Of a DNA stretch of 64,000 nucleotides, positions 17,098 to 25,433 are shown piece by piece. Origin of the DNA: Azospirillum brasilense (GTDB lineage: Bacteria > Pseudomonadota > Alphaproteobacteria > Azospirillales > Azospirillaceae); assembly GCF_003349955.1 (NCBI RefSeq), contig NZ_QLKQ01000021.1:1-64000 (forward strand). Direction: 5' to 3'. The translations under genes and the position numbers were made by a program. Every line of letters starts with the position of its first letter. Position 1 is the stretch's first letter. The notes under the pieces were generated by a model that had not been told where the DNA came from, searched no databases, and saw nothing but the letters and a program-made list of their open reading frames with translations.

Positions 17098-18381
17098 TCA
17101 GGCGGTGCCGCCGAAGCGCCGCGCCGCCTCGATGGTCAGGCCGGTGCCGACCGAGCCGAAGATGTTGCCCTCGACCACGCGGGCGCCGGGCAGTTCGGCC
17201 AGGATGGCCGCCCGCACCTGCGGCAGCAGCGTGGAGCCGCCGGTCAGGAACACCGCGTCGATCTCCGCCGGCAGCGTGCCGGCCTCGGCCAGACAGGCGC
17301 GCACCCGCCCGCCGATGCGGCCGGCGAGAACCGCCGTCGCCTCGTTCAGTTCGTCCACCGACACCGGGCGCGTCATGCCGCCGCCGCCCCAATCCAGCAG
17401 CAGGCCGGCCTCCGGCCCGTCGGACAGGGCGATCTTGGTACGCTCCACCGCCATGGCCAGGGCATGGCCCAGCCGGTGCTCGACCACGCCGATCAGCCGC
17501 TCGATGCGGTCCGGAGTTGCGGAATCGCGCTTCAGGCGCTCCAGATCGGCCATCGCCTTGGCGGTGTAGAGGAAGTTGATCTTCGACCAGGTCGCCAGAT
17601 CGAAGAACAGATGCTTGGGGGCCAGCAGACCCGGACGCTTCATGGCGCTGCCGTGGCCAAGCAGCGGCATGGCCGTCGCCAGCGACAGGTCGCGGTCGAA
17701 GTCGGTGCCGCCGACGCGGATGCCGTCGTTGGCCAGGATGTCGGCGCTGCGGTCGGCCCGCCCACGCCGCTCCGGCCCGATGCGGACGATGGAGAAGTCC
17801 GACGTGCCGCCGCCGATATCGGCGATCAGGGCCAGCTCCTCGCGGTCCACCTGCTGCTCGTAATCGAGCGCGGCGGCGATCGGCTCGTATTGAAAGGAGA
17901 TGCCGCGGAAGCCGACGGAGCGGGCAATCTCGCCCAGAGTTTCCTCCGCCGCCGCGTCGCCGGCCGGGTCGCCGTCCACGAAATGCACCGGGCGGCCCAG
18001 CACCACGTCGGTCAGTTCGCCGCCGAGCGCCGTCTCCGCCCGCTCCTTGACCGCCGCCAGGAAGGTGGCGATGACCGCGCGGAAGGTGATTCGGCCCTTG
18101 CGCAGCGCGGTGTCGGCGTCGATCAGGTCGGTGCCCAGCATCGACTTGATGGACCGCATCAAACGCCCCTCGACGCCCGACGCGTAGGCGTCGATGGCGG
18201 CCTGCCCGACCGTCACCGCGTCGGCTTCGAAATCGAAGAAGACGGCGCTGGGCAGGGTCGTCCGCGAACCGTCGAGGGCAAGCAGGCCGTAACCGCTCCC
18301 TTCCGTGCCGGCGGCCACGGACGCCGTCCGCACGCCGAGCGTCGTGTTGGACGTGCCGAAATCGAGGCCACAAGCCGTCAT
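17098..18381 (-). CDS. Hsp70 family protein, YegD-like
   Basis: The 427-residue actin-fold ATPase lacks the Hsp70 substrate-binding and lid domains. The phosphate-1 loop is C-G-L-D-F-G-T-S-N-T-T-L-G-V (about 4-17), phosphate-2 is I-A-D-I-G-G-G-T-S-D-F-S and the adenosine loop is F-L-T-G-G-S-T-L-L-P. The extra segment D-L-A-T-W-S-K-I-N-F-L-Y is characteristic of the YegD group. Its substrates are unknown; the family is presumed chaperone-like. It is the last gene of a leftward series, 105 bases downstream of the MaoC gene. Confidence 0.9.
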   Translation of the reverse strand: MTACGLDFGTSNTTLGVRTASVAAGTEGSGYGLLALDGSRTTLPSAVFFDFEADAVTVGQAAIDAYASGVEGRLMRSIKSMLGTDLIDADTALRKGRITFRAVIATFLAAVKERAETALGGELTDVVLGRPVHFVDGDPAGDAAAEETLGEIARSVGFRGISFQYEPIAAALDYEQQVDREELALIADIGGGTSDFSIVRIGPERRGRADRSADILANDGIRVGGTDFDRDLSLATAMPLLGHGSAMKRPGLLAPKHLFFDLATWSKINFLYTAKAMADLERLKRDSATPDRIERLIGVVEHRLGHALAMAVERTKIALSDGPEAGLLLDWGGGGMTRPVSVDELNEATAVLAGRIGGRVRACLAEAGTLPAEIDAVFLTGGSTLLPQVRAAILAELPGARVVEGNIFGSVGTGLTIEAARRFGGTA

Positions 18382-18486
18382 GGGAACCCCCGCCGTGATG
18401 GAAGGGGCGAGGCTATACAGGGGCCGGGCCTGCGGATCAAGACGCGCGACGGAACAGGCCGCGCTTGTCCGTCTTATTCGGCGGGC

Positions 18487-18942
18487 CTACTCGGCGGGAA
18501 TGCTGCGGGTGGCCACGATGTGGTTCAGGGTGATGGTCATCACCGTCTCGCCATGCTGGTTCAACGTGGTGTAGGCCAGCCGGACCGTGCCGCGGTCGCC
18601 GCGGCGGGACGGGATGGCCTCCACCACCTCCACCCGGACGCTCAGCGTATCGCCGGGCCGCACCGGGCGCAGCCAGCGCAGTTCATCGCCGCCCGAGCCG
18701 CCCAGGCTGGTGCCGGTGATGGCCCCGGTGTCGCGGAACAGCCGGAAGGTCAGGGACAGGGTGTGGAAGCCGCTGGCGATCAGCCCGCCGAACGGTCCCT
18801 CCGCCGCCGCCACCGCGTCCATGTGGAAGGGCTGCGGGTCGAAGCGCTGGGCGAAATCCATGATCTGGCTGTCGGTGACCGTCGCCCCTTCGGTGTCGAT
18901 CACGTCACCGACGCGGAAATCCTCGAAGTAACGCCCCGCCAT
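18487..18942 (-). CDS. MaoC-like dehydratase domain protein
   Basis: The 151-residue single hot-dog fold protein resembles (R)-specific enoyl-CoA hydratases. Its start is MAGRYFEDFRVGDVIDTEGA, with D-F-A-Q-R-F-D-P-Q-P-F-H-M-D around residues 29-42 supplying the Asp/His catalytic pair, then G-G-L-I-A-S-G-F-H-T. Substrate cannot be told from sequence; a link to fatty-acid or polyhydroxyalkanoate metabolism is possible. A GAGGG ribosome-binding site precedes ATG 18942. It follows the PhzF gene by 42 bases. Confidence 0.9.
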   Translation of the reverse strand: MAGRYFEDFRVGDVIDTEGATVTDSQIMDFAQRFDPQPFHMDAVAAAEGPFGGLIASGFHTLSLTFRLFRDTGAITGTSLGGSGGDELRWLRPVRPGDTLSVRVEVVEAIPSRRGDRGTVRLAYTTLNQHGETVMTITLNHIVATRSIPAE

Positions 18943-18984
18943 GCCCGCTGCCCTCCCGTTCCATTGGTCCTCGTATGGACGGCG

Positions 18985-19779
18985 CTAAATGTAGATGGCG
19001 CCATCCATATAGAGAACCGCTTTCCCGGCGATCCTCACACGGTCGCCGGCCAGTTCGCAGGACAGGGAACCGCCGCGGGCCGAGACCTGCCGGGCCTTCA
19101 GCCGCTCCTTGCCAAGGCGCTGCGCCCAATAGGGGATCAGCGTGCAATGGGCGGAGCCGGTCACCGGGTCTTCGGGAATCCCCTGGGCCGGCGCGAAGAA
19201 GCGGGAGACGAAGTCCACGCCGCCGCTGCCCGGCGCCGTCACGATGACCGCGTAGAAATCCTCCAGCCGGGCCAGGGCGCTCATGTCGGGGGTCAGGCCG
19301 CGCACCGTCGCCTCGTCGTCATAGACGACCACGAGGTCGCGCGCCTTCAGCAGCGCCGTCGGCGGCGGTCCGCCCAGCGCGTCGAGCAGGCCGGCCGGCG
19401 GCCCGGCCAGCGGTTCCGGCGGGCGGCTGGGGAAATCCAGCGTGTAGAGATCGCCGTTGCGGGTGACGCTGAGGGTTCCGGCTTCCCGGGTGGCGAAGTC
19501 GATACGCGGGCAGCCCCACTCCAGCATCGTCGCGATGACGAAGGCCGAAGCCAGCGTGGCGTGGCCGCACAGGTCCACCTCGACTGTCGGGGTGAACCAG
19601 CGGATCTCGTAACCGTCACCGCGGCGGACGAGGAAGGCGGTTTCCGCCAAATTGTTCTCCGCCGCGATGGCCTGGAGCGTCGCGTCGGGAAGCCAGTCCT
19701 CCAGCGGCACGACCGCCGCCGGGTTGCCCGCGAACACCGCGTCCGCGAAGGCGTCGACCTGATACAAGGGAAGGCGCAC
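18985..19779 (-). CDS. PhzF family isomerase
   Basis: The 264-residue protein has the PhzF/diaminopimelate-epimerase-like double fold. Motifs: D-A-F-A-D-A-V-F-A-G-N-P-A-A-V-V near the start, N-L-A-E-T-A-F-L-V at about 42-50 with the catalytic Glu, D-L-C-G-H-A-T-L-A at about 70-78 and D-P-V-T-G-S-A-H-C near 210. Members catalyse isomerisations on small amphipathic metabolites; only phenazine PhzF is well defined, and no phenazine genes are present here. The start is GTG 19779 with AAGGAGG just upstream. It follows the acetyltransferase gene by nine bases, in an operon. Confidence 0.92.
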   Translation of the reverse strand: MRLPLYQVDAFADAVFAGNPAAVVPLEDWLPDATLQAIAAENNLAETAFLVRRGDGYEIRWFTPTVEVDLCGHATLASAFVIATMLEWGCPRIDFATREAGTLSVTRNGDLYTLDFPSRPPEPLAGPPAGLLDALGGPPPTALLKARDLVVVYDDEATVRGLTPDMSALARLEDFYAVIVTAPGSGGVDFVSRFFAPAQGIPEDPVTGSAHCTLIPYWAQRLGKERLKARQVSARGGSLSCELAGDRVRIAGKAVLYMDGAIYI

Positions 19780-19788
19780 GGTGCCTCC

Positions 19789-20205
19789 TTAGGGTTTCTC
19801 GGTGAACAGGAACGCCTGGGCGTGCCGCTCCATCCCCGCCGCCTCGTAGAAGGTGACCGCCTTGGGCGCGGACAGGAGAAGGCAGGTCACGCCCTCCCCC
19901 ACCGCGGCGCGGGTGCGGCGCATCAGCTCCTTGCCGATGCCGCGCCCCTGACAGGCGCGGTCGACGGCGAGGTCGGACAGGTAGCAGCAGAAGGCGAAAT
20001 CGGTGACGGACCGGGCGACACCGACCAGCGCCCCGTCCGCGTCGCGGGCGGTGACGATCAGGCCGGCGTTGCGCAGCATCGCCTCCACCCGTGGGCGGTC
20101 CGCGACGGGCCGGCGTTCGGCCAGCCCGGAGCGGTGGAGCACGTCGATGAAGGCGTCGGCGGTGAGGTCGGGCTCGACGGCGTAGAGGATCGCAGCGGCG
20201 CTCAT
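19789..20205 (-). CDS. GNAT family N-acetyltransferase
   Basis: The 138-residue product starts MSAAAILYAVEPDLTADAFI; ATG 20205 lies four bases beyond the stop of the DUF1127 gene, so an operon is likely. The acetyl-CoA motif is V-D-R-A-C-Q-G-R-G-I-G-K-E-L-M, with Y-L-S-D-L-A-V as the preceding strand and F-Y-E-A-A-G-M-E at the end. The substrate is unknown. Its neighbours (DUF1127, PhzF) suggest a small-molecule or metabolic adaptation role, but nothing specific can be read. Confidence 0.9.
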   Translation of the reverse strand: MSAAAILYAVEPDLTADAFIDVLHRSGLAERRPVADRPRVEAMLRNAGLIVTARDADGALVGVARSVTDFAFCCYLSDLAVDRACQGRGIGKELMRRTRAAVGEGVTCLLLSAPKAVTFYEAAGMERHAQAFLFTEKP

Positions 20206-20209
20206 CGGC

Positions 20210-20458
20210 TCAACCCCGCCAGAACGGCTTGCTGACCTCGCTGTCCACATCGGCGCGGGACACGCCGATGTCCTTCAGCAGATGATCGTCCAGCCGCATC
20301 AGCGCCTGCCGCTGCCGCCACCGCTCATAGCCGTTCAGGCCCGCCTCCATCACGAACCAGACGGGGCGGATGCCGACGGTGAGGGCGCGCGCAATGACCT
20401 TGAGAACGGTCGTGAACGAGGACGATCCGGACGAGCGGGTCGCTTCCGTGGTGCGCAT
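20210..20458 (-). CDS. DUF1127 (YjiS-like) small protein
   Basis: The 82-residue product ends with the DUF1127 motif: R-W-R-Q-R-Q-A-L-M-R-L-D-D-H-L-L-K-D-I-G-V-S-R at about 47-70. DUF1127 proteins are small arginine-rich regulators; some bind RNA and influence phosphate, carbon or osmotic responses in alphaproteobacteria. A textbook AAGGAGGT lies before ATG 20458. It is the first gene of a leftward series with GNAT, PhzF and MaoC genes, and its upstream region shares repeated ACAAT/ATTGT elements with the MocR gene promoter. Confidence 0.9.
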   Translation of the reverse strand: MRTTEATRSSGSSSFTTVLKVIARALTVGIRPVWFVMEAGLNGYERWRQRQALMRLDDHLLKDIGVSRADVDSEVSKPFWRG

Positions 20459-20492
20459 GATGAACCTCCTTCGTCAAAACATTCAGCCCCGA

Positions 20493-20558
20493 ACAATCGA
20501 GACAATGGGGATTATGTCGACACAATCGCGCCGGTCAATGTCGTTATTGTCACCATTA
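20493..20558 (-). promoter_or_regulatory. Candidate MocR-type operator region upstream of the DUF1127 gene
   Basis: Within 66 bases there are several ACAAT or ATTGT half-sites: ACAATC at 20493, GACAATG at 20501-20507, CACAATCGCG at 20521-20530 and ATTGTCACC at 20546-20554. CACAATCGCG occurs exactly at 23951-23960 upstream of the MocR-type gene, and the GACAATG and ATTGTC elements also recur there. The palindrome TGTCGACA lies at 20515-20522. Shared spaced half-sites suggest one regulator acts at both promoters. Confidence 0.5.
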
Positions 20559-20642
20559 CATTTCCGATATCGGATGTATCCCGGCGGCCACACCCGCCCC
20601 TTTGCCTCACGTCCCGAACCGGGTTGCGTGGTCCGACGGGCG

Positions 20643-21935
20643 TCAGCGCGCCAACCGCTCGGTCGCCTGCCTCCAGCGGTCCCGGAGAATGGCCAGATCG
20701 CGGGGAATCGCGATGTTCCGCTCGCCCGCCTCGAGGATCATGTCCAGTTGCTCCCGCAGCGGTTCCCGCTGGGTGTCCGACCGCACGCGCGGGGCCAGCC
20801 GCAGAATGGCGTCGACGAGCCGGATGAGCACCGCGGCGTTTCCGCTCCCCGCCTGCCGGATCTGATCGAAGGCAGCGCCGACGAAGCCGTCGTATCCGGT
20901 CACGTCACGCACGACCCGGACAATTCCGGCGGAATCGCGCAGAACCGCCGGCTCGATCGCCCGGTCGAAGATGCGGGCCATCGAGGCCGAAAGGTTGTCG
21001 ATCACCGCCAGGGCGGTGAACACGTCGTTGATTCCCGGCGACAGGGCGCGGGTGGCCATCTCCACCAGTTGGCGGATGCCGAACTCCACGTCCTGGGTCG
21101 GGGTGCGCTCCGAACCGACGATGAAGGCGCCGCGGATCGCCTTCGACAGCTCCGCCGTGCAGGAACCGGCCGGAAACACGGCCACATGCTCGCCGCCACC
21201 GATGACGTAATGGCCGGGGCGGACATCCAGACGAATCACCGAATCGGCTCGTTGGGCGGTGGCGACCAGTCCGTCCAGGTCGATCGCCTGGACGTACCCG
21301 TCCTGATCAAGGTCCACCCAGGCGAAATCGCCGCGCAGGTCGGGGGGGACCTCCGGGGGACCCTCACCGCGCTCGGGGAGCAGGGCTGCGGTCACGTCGC
21401 GCAGATCCGCCGCCACCCGTTGCACCACATTGTCGTAAATGATCGAACGGGCAAGCTTGTGAACGTAGACCAGCAGAACGAACAGACACAGGGCGGTCAG
21501 TCCGGTGCCGACGCTGACCGCCAGATGGGGCACCCGATCGGCCTGGTTGCCGTCGATGGTCCGAAAGACGACCAGCAGATAGACGATGTCGGCCAGGAAG
21601 AGGCCCAACACCGCCTGGGTCGTCCAATCCTGGATGAAATTGCGGATCAATCGTGGACCGATCTGGCCGGCCGCCAAGGTCAACACGACCATGGTGATCG
21701 ACACCACCAGCGACGTCATGGTGATCATGCCGGTCAACAGCGACGACAGCAGCTGGCGCGCGTTGTCGGCGTCCCCGGCGTAGAGGAGCCAGTAATCCGT
21801 GGCGTTCTCCACGGCGCCACGCCCCCAGGTGAGCAGCGCAATCGCCAGGGCCGCCGCCACCCCGCCCATCAGGAAGGGAACGAACCACAGGCTGGCCCGG
21901 AGAAATGCCCAGTAATGACGAATCCGGTCCCTCAT
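20643..21935 (-). CDS. DUF2254 family membrane protein
   Basis: The 430-residue product starts MRDRIRHYWAFLRASLWFVP; this ATG is preferred over one 57 bases upstream because the membrane protein proper begins here. Four hydrophobic segments lie in the first 200 residues (around 14-35, 65-90, 110-130 and 140-165), followed by a soluble region with W-V-D-L-D-Q-D-G-Y-V-Q and A-T-R-A-L-S-P-G-I-N-D-V-F-T-A, the DUF2254 core. No biochemical function is established. It stands alone on the minus strand between the DUF1127 promoter and a terminator. Confidence 0.88.
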   Translation of the reverse strand: MRDRIRHYWAFLRASLWFVPFLMGGVAAALAIALLTWGRGAVENATDYWLLYAGDADNARQLLSSLLTGMITMTSLVVSITMVVLTLAAGQIGPRLIRNFIQDWTTQAVLGLFLADIVYLLVVFRTIDGNQADRVPHLAVSVGTGLTALCLFVLLVYVHKLARSIIYDNVVQRVAADLRDVTAALLPERGEGPPEVPPDLRGDFAWVDLDQDGYVQAIDLDGLVATAQRADSVIRLDVRPGHYVIGGGEHVAVFPAGSCTAELSKAIRGAFIVGSERTPTQDVEFGIRQLVEMATRALSPGINDVFTALAVIDNLSASMARIFDRAIEPAVLRDSAGIVRVVRDVTGYDGFVGAAFDQIRQAGSGNAAVLIRLVDAILRLAPRVRSDTQREPLREQLDMILEAGERNIAIPRDLAILRDRWRQATERLAR

Positions 21936-22054
21936 TGCCGCTCCCAGAGACGTGCTGTTTGAAACGGCTTTAACAACGTGCGGCGCCGCCATATGGCCGC
22001 CCGGCCCGGGCGCGGCAGCCCGGACGAACCAACCCCGGAGATCGGCCAGACATG

Positions 22055-22083
22055 AAAAAGGCCGGCCGCGGGAAGCGGCCGGC
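22055..22083 (-). terminator. Rho-independent terminator of the Bax inhibitor-like gene
   Basis: A perfect nine-base-pair stem GCCGGCCGC/GCGGCCGGC (22061-22069 with 22075-22083) is followed leftward by TTTTTC. It begins about 40 bases downstream of the Bax inhibitor-1 family gene. Confidence 0.85.
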
Positions 22084-22121
22084 CCGGCATGGCGCCCTGG
22101 ATGGCGCCGGATGCGCTTCCG

Positions 22122-22847
22122 TTACTCGCGGTTGCCCATGAGTTGGAGGAGCATCTGGAAGAGGTTGATGAAGTTGAGGTAGAGCGAGAGAGCGCCCATG
22201 ACGGCGAGCTTGGTGTTGGCCTCGTGGCCGTAGCCCTCGGCGTACTCCTCCTTGATGCGCTGCGTATCGTAGGCGGTCAGGCCGGTGAAGATCACCACGC
22301 CGAGCACCGAGACGGCGAACTGCAGGGCGCTGGAGCCGATGAAGATGTTGACCAGGCTGGCGATGACGATGCCGATCAGGCCCATCATCAGGAACGAGCC
22401 CATCTTCGACAGGTCGGCCTTGGTGGTGTAGCCCCACAGGCTCATCGCCGCGAACATCGCCGCGGTGATGAAGAACACCCGCGCCACGCTGGCCCCGGTG
22501 AAGACCAGGAAGATCGACGCCATCGACACGCCCATCACCGCGCAGAAGGCCCAGAACAGCCCCTGCAGCGCGGCCGCCGACATCGCGTGGAAGCGGAAGG
22601 ACAGCACCATGATGAAGGCCAGCGGCGCCAGCATCACCACCCACTTCAGCGGGGTCGTGAAGATCGGAACGTACAGCGCCGGCGTGCTCGCCACGAACAG
22701 CGCCACCAGCCCCGTCACGCCAAGGCCGAGCATCATGAAGTTGTAGACCCGCAGCATGTGCTTGCGCAGGCCCTCGTCGAACGCCGCGCGGTCCACGCCC
22801 GCGGCGCCGGCGCCCCACCGACTCTGGTTGGGATACTGGTCGAACAT
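22122..22847 (-). CDS. Bax inhibitor-1/YccA family membrane protein
   Basis: The 241-residue product starts MFDQYPNQSRWGAGAAGVDR; ATG 22847 has GAGGGAG upstream, while the longer frame has no such site. Seven hydrophobic segments follow a short cytosolic N-terminus. Family motifs include the first-helix V-Y-N-F-M-M-L-G-L-G-V-T-G and the end F-T-G-L-T-A-Y-D-T-Q-R-I-K with the conserved acidic pair region, then L-Y-L-N-F-I-N-L-F. The E. coli relative YccA modulates FtsH; other members act as pH-sensitive calcium leaks. It forms a single-gene unit. Confidence 0.93.
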   Translation of the reverse strand: MFDQYPNQSRWGAGAAGVDRAAFDEGLRKHMLRVYNFMMLGLGVTGLVALFVASTPALYVPIFTTPLKWVVMLAPLAFIMVLSFRFHAMSAAALQGLFWAFCAVMGVSMASIFLVFTGASVARVFFITAAMFAAMSLWGYTTKADLSKMGSFLMMGLIGIVIASLVNIFIGSSALQFAVSVLGVVIFTGLTAYDTQRIKEEYAEGYGHEANTKLAVMGALSLYLNFINLFQMLLQLMGNRE

Positions 22848-23124
22848 TGCGAAAACTCCCTCGTTCAAGCCTCTGACCGGCAAGCCTCTGGCCGGCGGCG
22901 GGCGGCATGGCGGCGACTCGGCCACCAGAGGGGCCCGGACCCTGGTTGCCCTAATAGTTGGCCGTATGGCCGGCGTCTTTCAAGAGACCCGCCCCCTCGC
23001 GGGAGCCACGCGAACGGGAGCTTGGAACACGCTTGGCGGTTCCCATATGGCGGCTTGGGAGCGGCCGGTCCGGCAAGCTGGAGCGCCGCGTCACGCATCA
23101 ACAACTGAGAGCCGGATCAACAAC

Positions 23125-23463
23125 ATGGAGAGTGCCGCGTTGAGCGACCAGCACCACAGGCGCCTCGAACGGCGGGTGGATCGCATCCAGGAGAAGCTTC
23201 CAGACGCCATGGCGCGGGTGTTGGCTTGGCTCCGCGAGCCGCGGGCGACCTGGGTGCGCGTCCCGGCCGGGCTGCTGCTGATTCTCGGCGGCCTGCTCAG
23301 CTTCCTGCCCGTGCTGGGCATCTGGATGCTGCCCCTCGGCCTCGTGCTGCTCGCCTACGACGTTCCGTTCCTCCGCCCGCCGATCAACCGCGCCCTGGTG
23401 CGCGGCGAGCGGCGCTGGAAAGAGTGGAAGCGGCGCCGCCGCGCCGCTTCCTCATCCTCGTGA
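23125..23463 (+). CDS. PGPGW-type small transmembrane protein
   Basis: The 112-residue product starts MESAALSDQHHRRLERRVDR. A basic amphipathic N-terminus precedes one or two membrane segments: V-P-A-G-L-L-L-I-L-G-G-L-L-S-F-L-P at about 48-64 and W-M-L-P-L-G-L-V-L-L-A at about 69-79. The L-P-V-L-G-I-W-M-L-P-L-G-L motif is the hallmark of the family. The C-terminus is highly basic (W-K-R-R-R-R-A). Function is unknown. The upstream 277 bases hold no other gene. Confidence 0.75.
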   Translation: MESAALSDQHHRRLERRVDRIQEKLPDAMARVLAWLREPRATWVRVPAGLLLILGGLLSFLPVLGIWMLPLGLVLLAYDVPFLRPPINRALVRGERRWKEWKRRRRAASSSS

Positions 23464-23504
23464 CCGTCATTCTCTGACCGTCAACCTCTGACGGGGCCGT
23501 TGCG

Positions 23505-23831
23505 TCAGGAAAAGGCCCCGGTGCGGGCCGGCGTGCGCTCCAGCGGCCCTTCGCCGGGGCTGTAGCGCTCCGACCGCGGGCCGGACAGGCGGTCGTGGTC
23601 CTCATCCGCGACCATGGCCTTCAGCGGGCAATGGCCGCTCATGCCGCGGGCCACCAGGGCGGCGCCGGCCAGCCCCATGATGGCGCCGCGCACGTCGGCG
23701 CCGCGGCGCACGCCGCCCGCCGCCATGACGAGGCCGAGGCCGGTGGACACGGCGCGTTCCAGCGGCCCGAGATTCCGTTCGCCTCCAAAGAAGCGGTCGT
23801 AGGTGTGTCGGATGGCGTTTTCGGCGCTCAT
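23505..23831 (-). CDS. DUF2892 (YgaP-like) inner membrane protein
   Basis: The 108-residue product starts MSAENAIRHTYDRFFGGERN. The DUF2892 pattern N-L-G-P-L-E-R-A-V-S-T-G-L-G is followed by two short hydrophobic stretches (about 28-42 and 49-62) and G-H-C-P-L-K-A-M-V, which holds the family's Cys-Pro. Related segments form the membrane part of the sulfurtransferase YgaP; this protein has no rhodanese domain. It converges with the PGPGW gene, 41 bases apart. Confidence 0.8.
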   Translation of the reverse strand: MSAENAIRHTYDRFFGGERNLGPLERAVSTGLGLVMAAGGVRRGADVRGAIMGLAGAALVARGMSGHCPLKAMVADEDHDRLSGPRSERYSPGEGPLERTPARTGAFS

Positions 23832-23950
23832 GCCTGAAGTCTCCCGGCTGTGCCCGGCGCGAAAGGGATGCCGAAGCGGCGCCGGGCGGTCCTGACTGCA
23901 ACGCCCGCCCGGCCATCCCGGTTCCCGAGCGCACGGCACAAGCGGGACTG

Positions 23951-24007
23951 CACAATCGCGACAATGCGGTGACACTTGTCGATTGATCGGTACAATGTCA
24001 TCATTGT
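23951..24007 (+). promoter_or_regulatory. Dyads and shared operator elements upstream of the MocR-type gene
   Basis: Two inverted repeats are visible: CGACAA (23959-23964) with TTGTCG (23976-23981), and ACAATG (23992-23997) with CATTGT (24002-24007). The element CACAATCGCG (23951-23960) is identical to one upstream of the DUF1127 gene. The second dyad ends four bases before the ATG, so a bound protein would block expression. Autoregulation by the encoded MocR protein is the simplest explanation. Confidence 0.55.
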
Positions 24008-24011
24008 CCCC

Positions 24012-25406
24012 ATGACACAGTGGGTTCCCGATCTGGAGGGGCGGCAAGGCCCCCGTTACCGCGCCATCGCCGATGCCCTGTCCGACGACATCGCCAACGG
24101 ACGGCTCGCCCCCGGCACACGGCTTCCCACCCACCGCGACCTCGCCTACCGCCTCGGCGTCACCGTCGGCACCATCACCCGCGCCTACACGGAGGCGGAG
24201 AAGCGCGGGCTGATCGGCGGCGAGGTCGGGCGCGGCACCTTCGTGCAGGGGCAGCGGCACATGCCCCCGTCCGATCCCTTCACCTGGCCGCCCCGGCCCG
24301 AGCCCTCCGTCGTCAACATGACCGTCGTGACGCCGGAGCACCCGATGTCGGTGCCGATGATGGGCGCCACCCTGGCCGCCATCGGCGCGTCGCCCAACCT
24401 CGGGACGCTGCTGGAGTACGCGCCCCACGCCGGCCTGCCCGCCCACCGTGCCGCCGGGGCGCAATGGCTGACGCGGCAGCACCGGGCGGCGGCGACGCCG
24501 GACACGGTCCTGCTGACCACCGGCGCGCAGAACGCCATGGCGGTGGCGATGGCCGCGGTGGCGCGTCCCGGCGACGTGGTGCTGACGGAGCGGCTGACCA
24601 ACTACGGCATGAAGACGCTGAGCGCGGTCGAGGGCTACCATCTGGAAGGCATCGCCATCGACGAGCATGGCGTGATCCCGGACAGTTTCGACAGCGCCTG
24701 CCGCCGTCTGGCGCCCAAGGCGCTGTATCTGGTGCCTACTCTGCACAACCCCACCGCCTCGGTCATGCCGCAGGCCCGGCGGGTGGAGATCGCCGCCATC
24801 GCCCGCCGCTACGGGGTGATGCTGGTGGAGGACGACGTGTTCGGCTTCCTGGTTCATGACGCGAAGCCGATCCAGGCCATCGCCCCGGACGTCACCATCT
24901 ATGTGAACAGCCTGTCCAAGAGCGTGTCGGCCGGGCTGCGCGTCGGCTATGTGGTCGCTCCGCCGGCCCTGGTGCCGCGGGTGGAGGCGGTCATCCGCGC
25001 CCTGCAATACTCGTCCCCGCCCCTGCCGCCGGAGGTCGCGACGCGTTGGATCACCGACGGCAGCGCCGACCGCATCGCCGAGGCCCAGCGCGGAGAGGCC
25101 ATGGCGCGCCAGCAGATCGCCCGCTCCATCCTGCCCGCCAACGCCGTCTGCGGTCACGCGTCGGCGCAGCATCTCTGGCTGGTCCTGCCCGAGCCCTGGC
25201 GGCGCGACGACTTCATCGCGGAGGCGCTGCGGCGCGGCGTGAAGGTGACGGGCGGCGACGTGTTCGCCGTGGGAAGGGCCAGCGCCCCGCACGCCGTGCG
25301 GCTGGGCCTCTGCCACCCGCACAGCCGGGACGAGCTGGCGCGCGGCCTGCGCACGCTGGCCGACCTGCTGGAGAATCCGCAGACGGCGATGCTGTCGATC
25401 GTGTGA
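24012..25406 (+). CDS. MocR-type transcriptional regulator (GntR domain fused to class I aminotransferase domain)
   Basis: The 464-residue product starts MTQWVPDLEGRQGPRYRAIA. The winged-helix domain (about 13-80) includes G-T-R-L-P-T-H-R-D-L-A-Y-R-L-G-V-T-V-G-T-I-T-R-A-Y and G-R-G-T-F-V. The PLP-binding aminotransferase-like domain follows, with L-H-N-P-T-A-S, D-V-F-G-F-L and the PLP lysine in N-S-L-S-K-S-V-S-A-G-L-R-V-G-Y. MocR proteins use PLP or an amino-acid imine as effector. No Shine-Dalgarno precedes ATG 24012 because operator dyads fill that space; an in-frame TTG at 23976 is an alternative. It probably regulates itself and the DUF1127 operon. Confidence 0.92.
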   Translation: MTQWVPDLEGRQGPRYRAIADALSDDIANGRLAPGTRLPTHRDLAYRLGVTVGTITRAYTEAEKRGLIGGEVGRGTFVQGQRHMPPSDPFTWPPRPEPSVVNMTVVTPEHPMSVPMMGATLAAIGASPNLGTLLEYAPHAGLPAHRAAGAQWLTRQHRAAATPDTVLLTTGAQNAMAVAMAAVARPGDVVLTERLTNYGMKTLSAVEGYHLEGIAIDEHGVIPDSFDSACRRLAPKALYLVPTLHNPTASVMPQARRVEIAAIARRYGVMLVEDDVFGFLVHDAKPIQAIAPDVTIYVNSLSKSVSAGLRVGYVVAPPALVPRVEAVIRALQYSSPPLPPEVATRWITDGSADRIAEAQRGEAMARQQIARSILPANAVCGHASAQHLWLVLPEPWRRDDFIAEALRRGVKVTGGDVFAVGRASAPHAVRLGLCHPHSRDELARGLRTLADLLENPQTAMLSIV

Positions 25407-25433
25407 TCGAGGGGAAGCGGAAGGGCCGCGCCC

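Noticed and set aside
16975..20235. Very long open frame (over 1,000 codons) on the plus strand opposite YegD, MaoC, PhzF and GNAT genes
   Set aside because: It mirrors real minus-strand genes; the translation is His/Arg/Gly-rich with no recognisable domains. High GC content produces such antisense frames.
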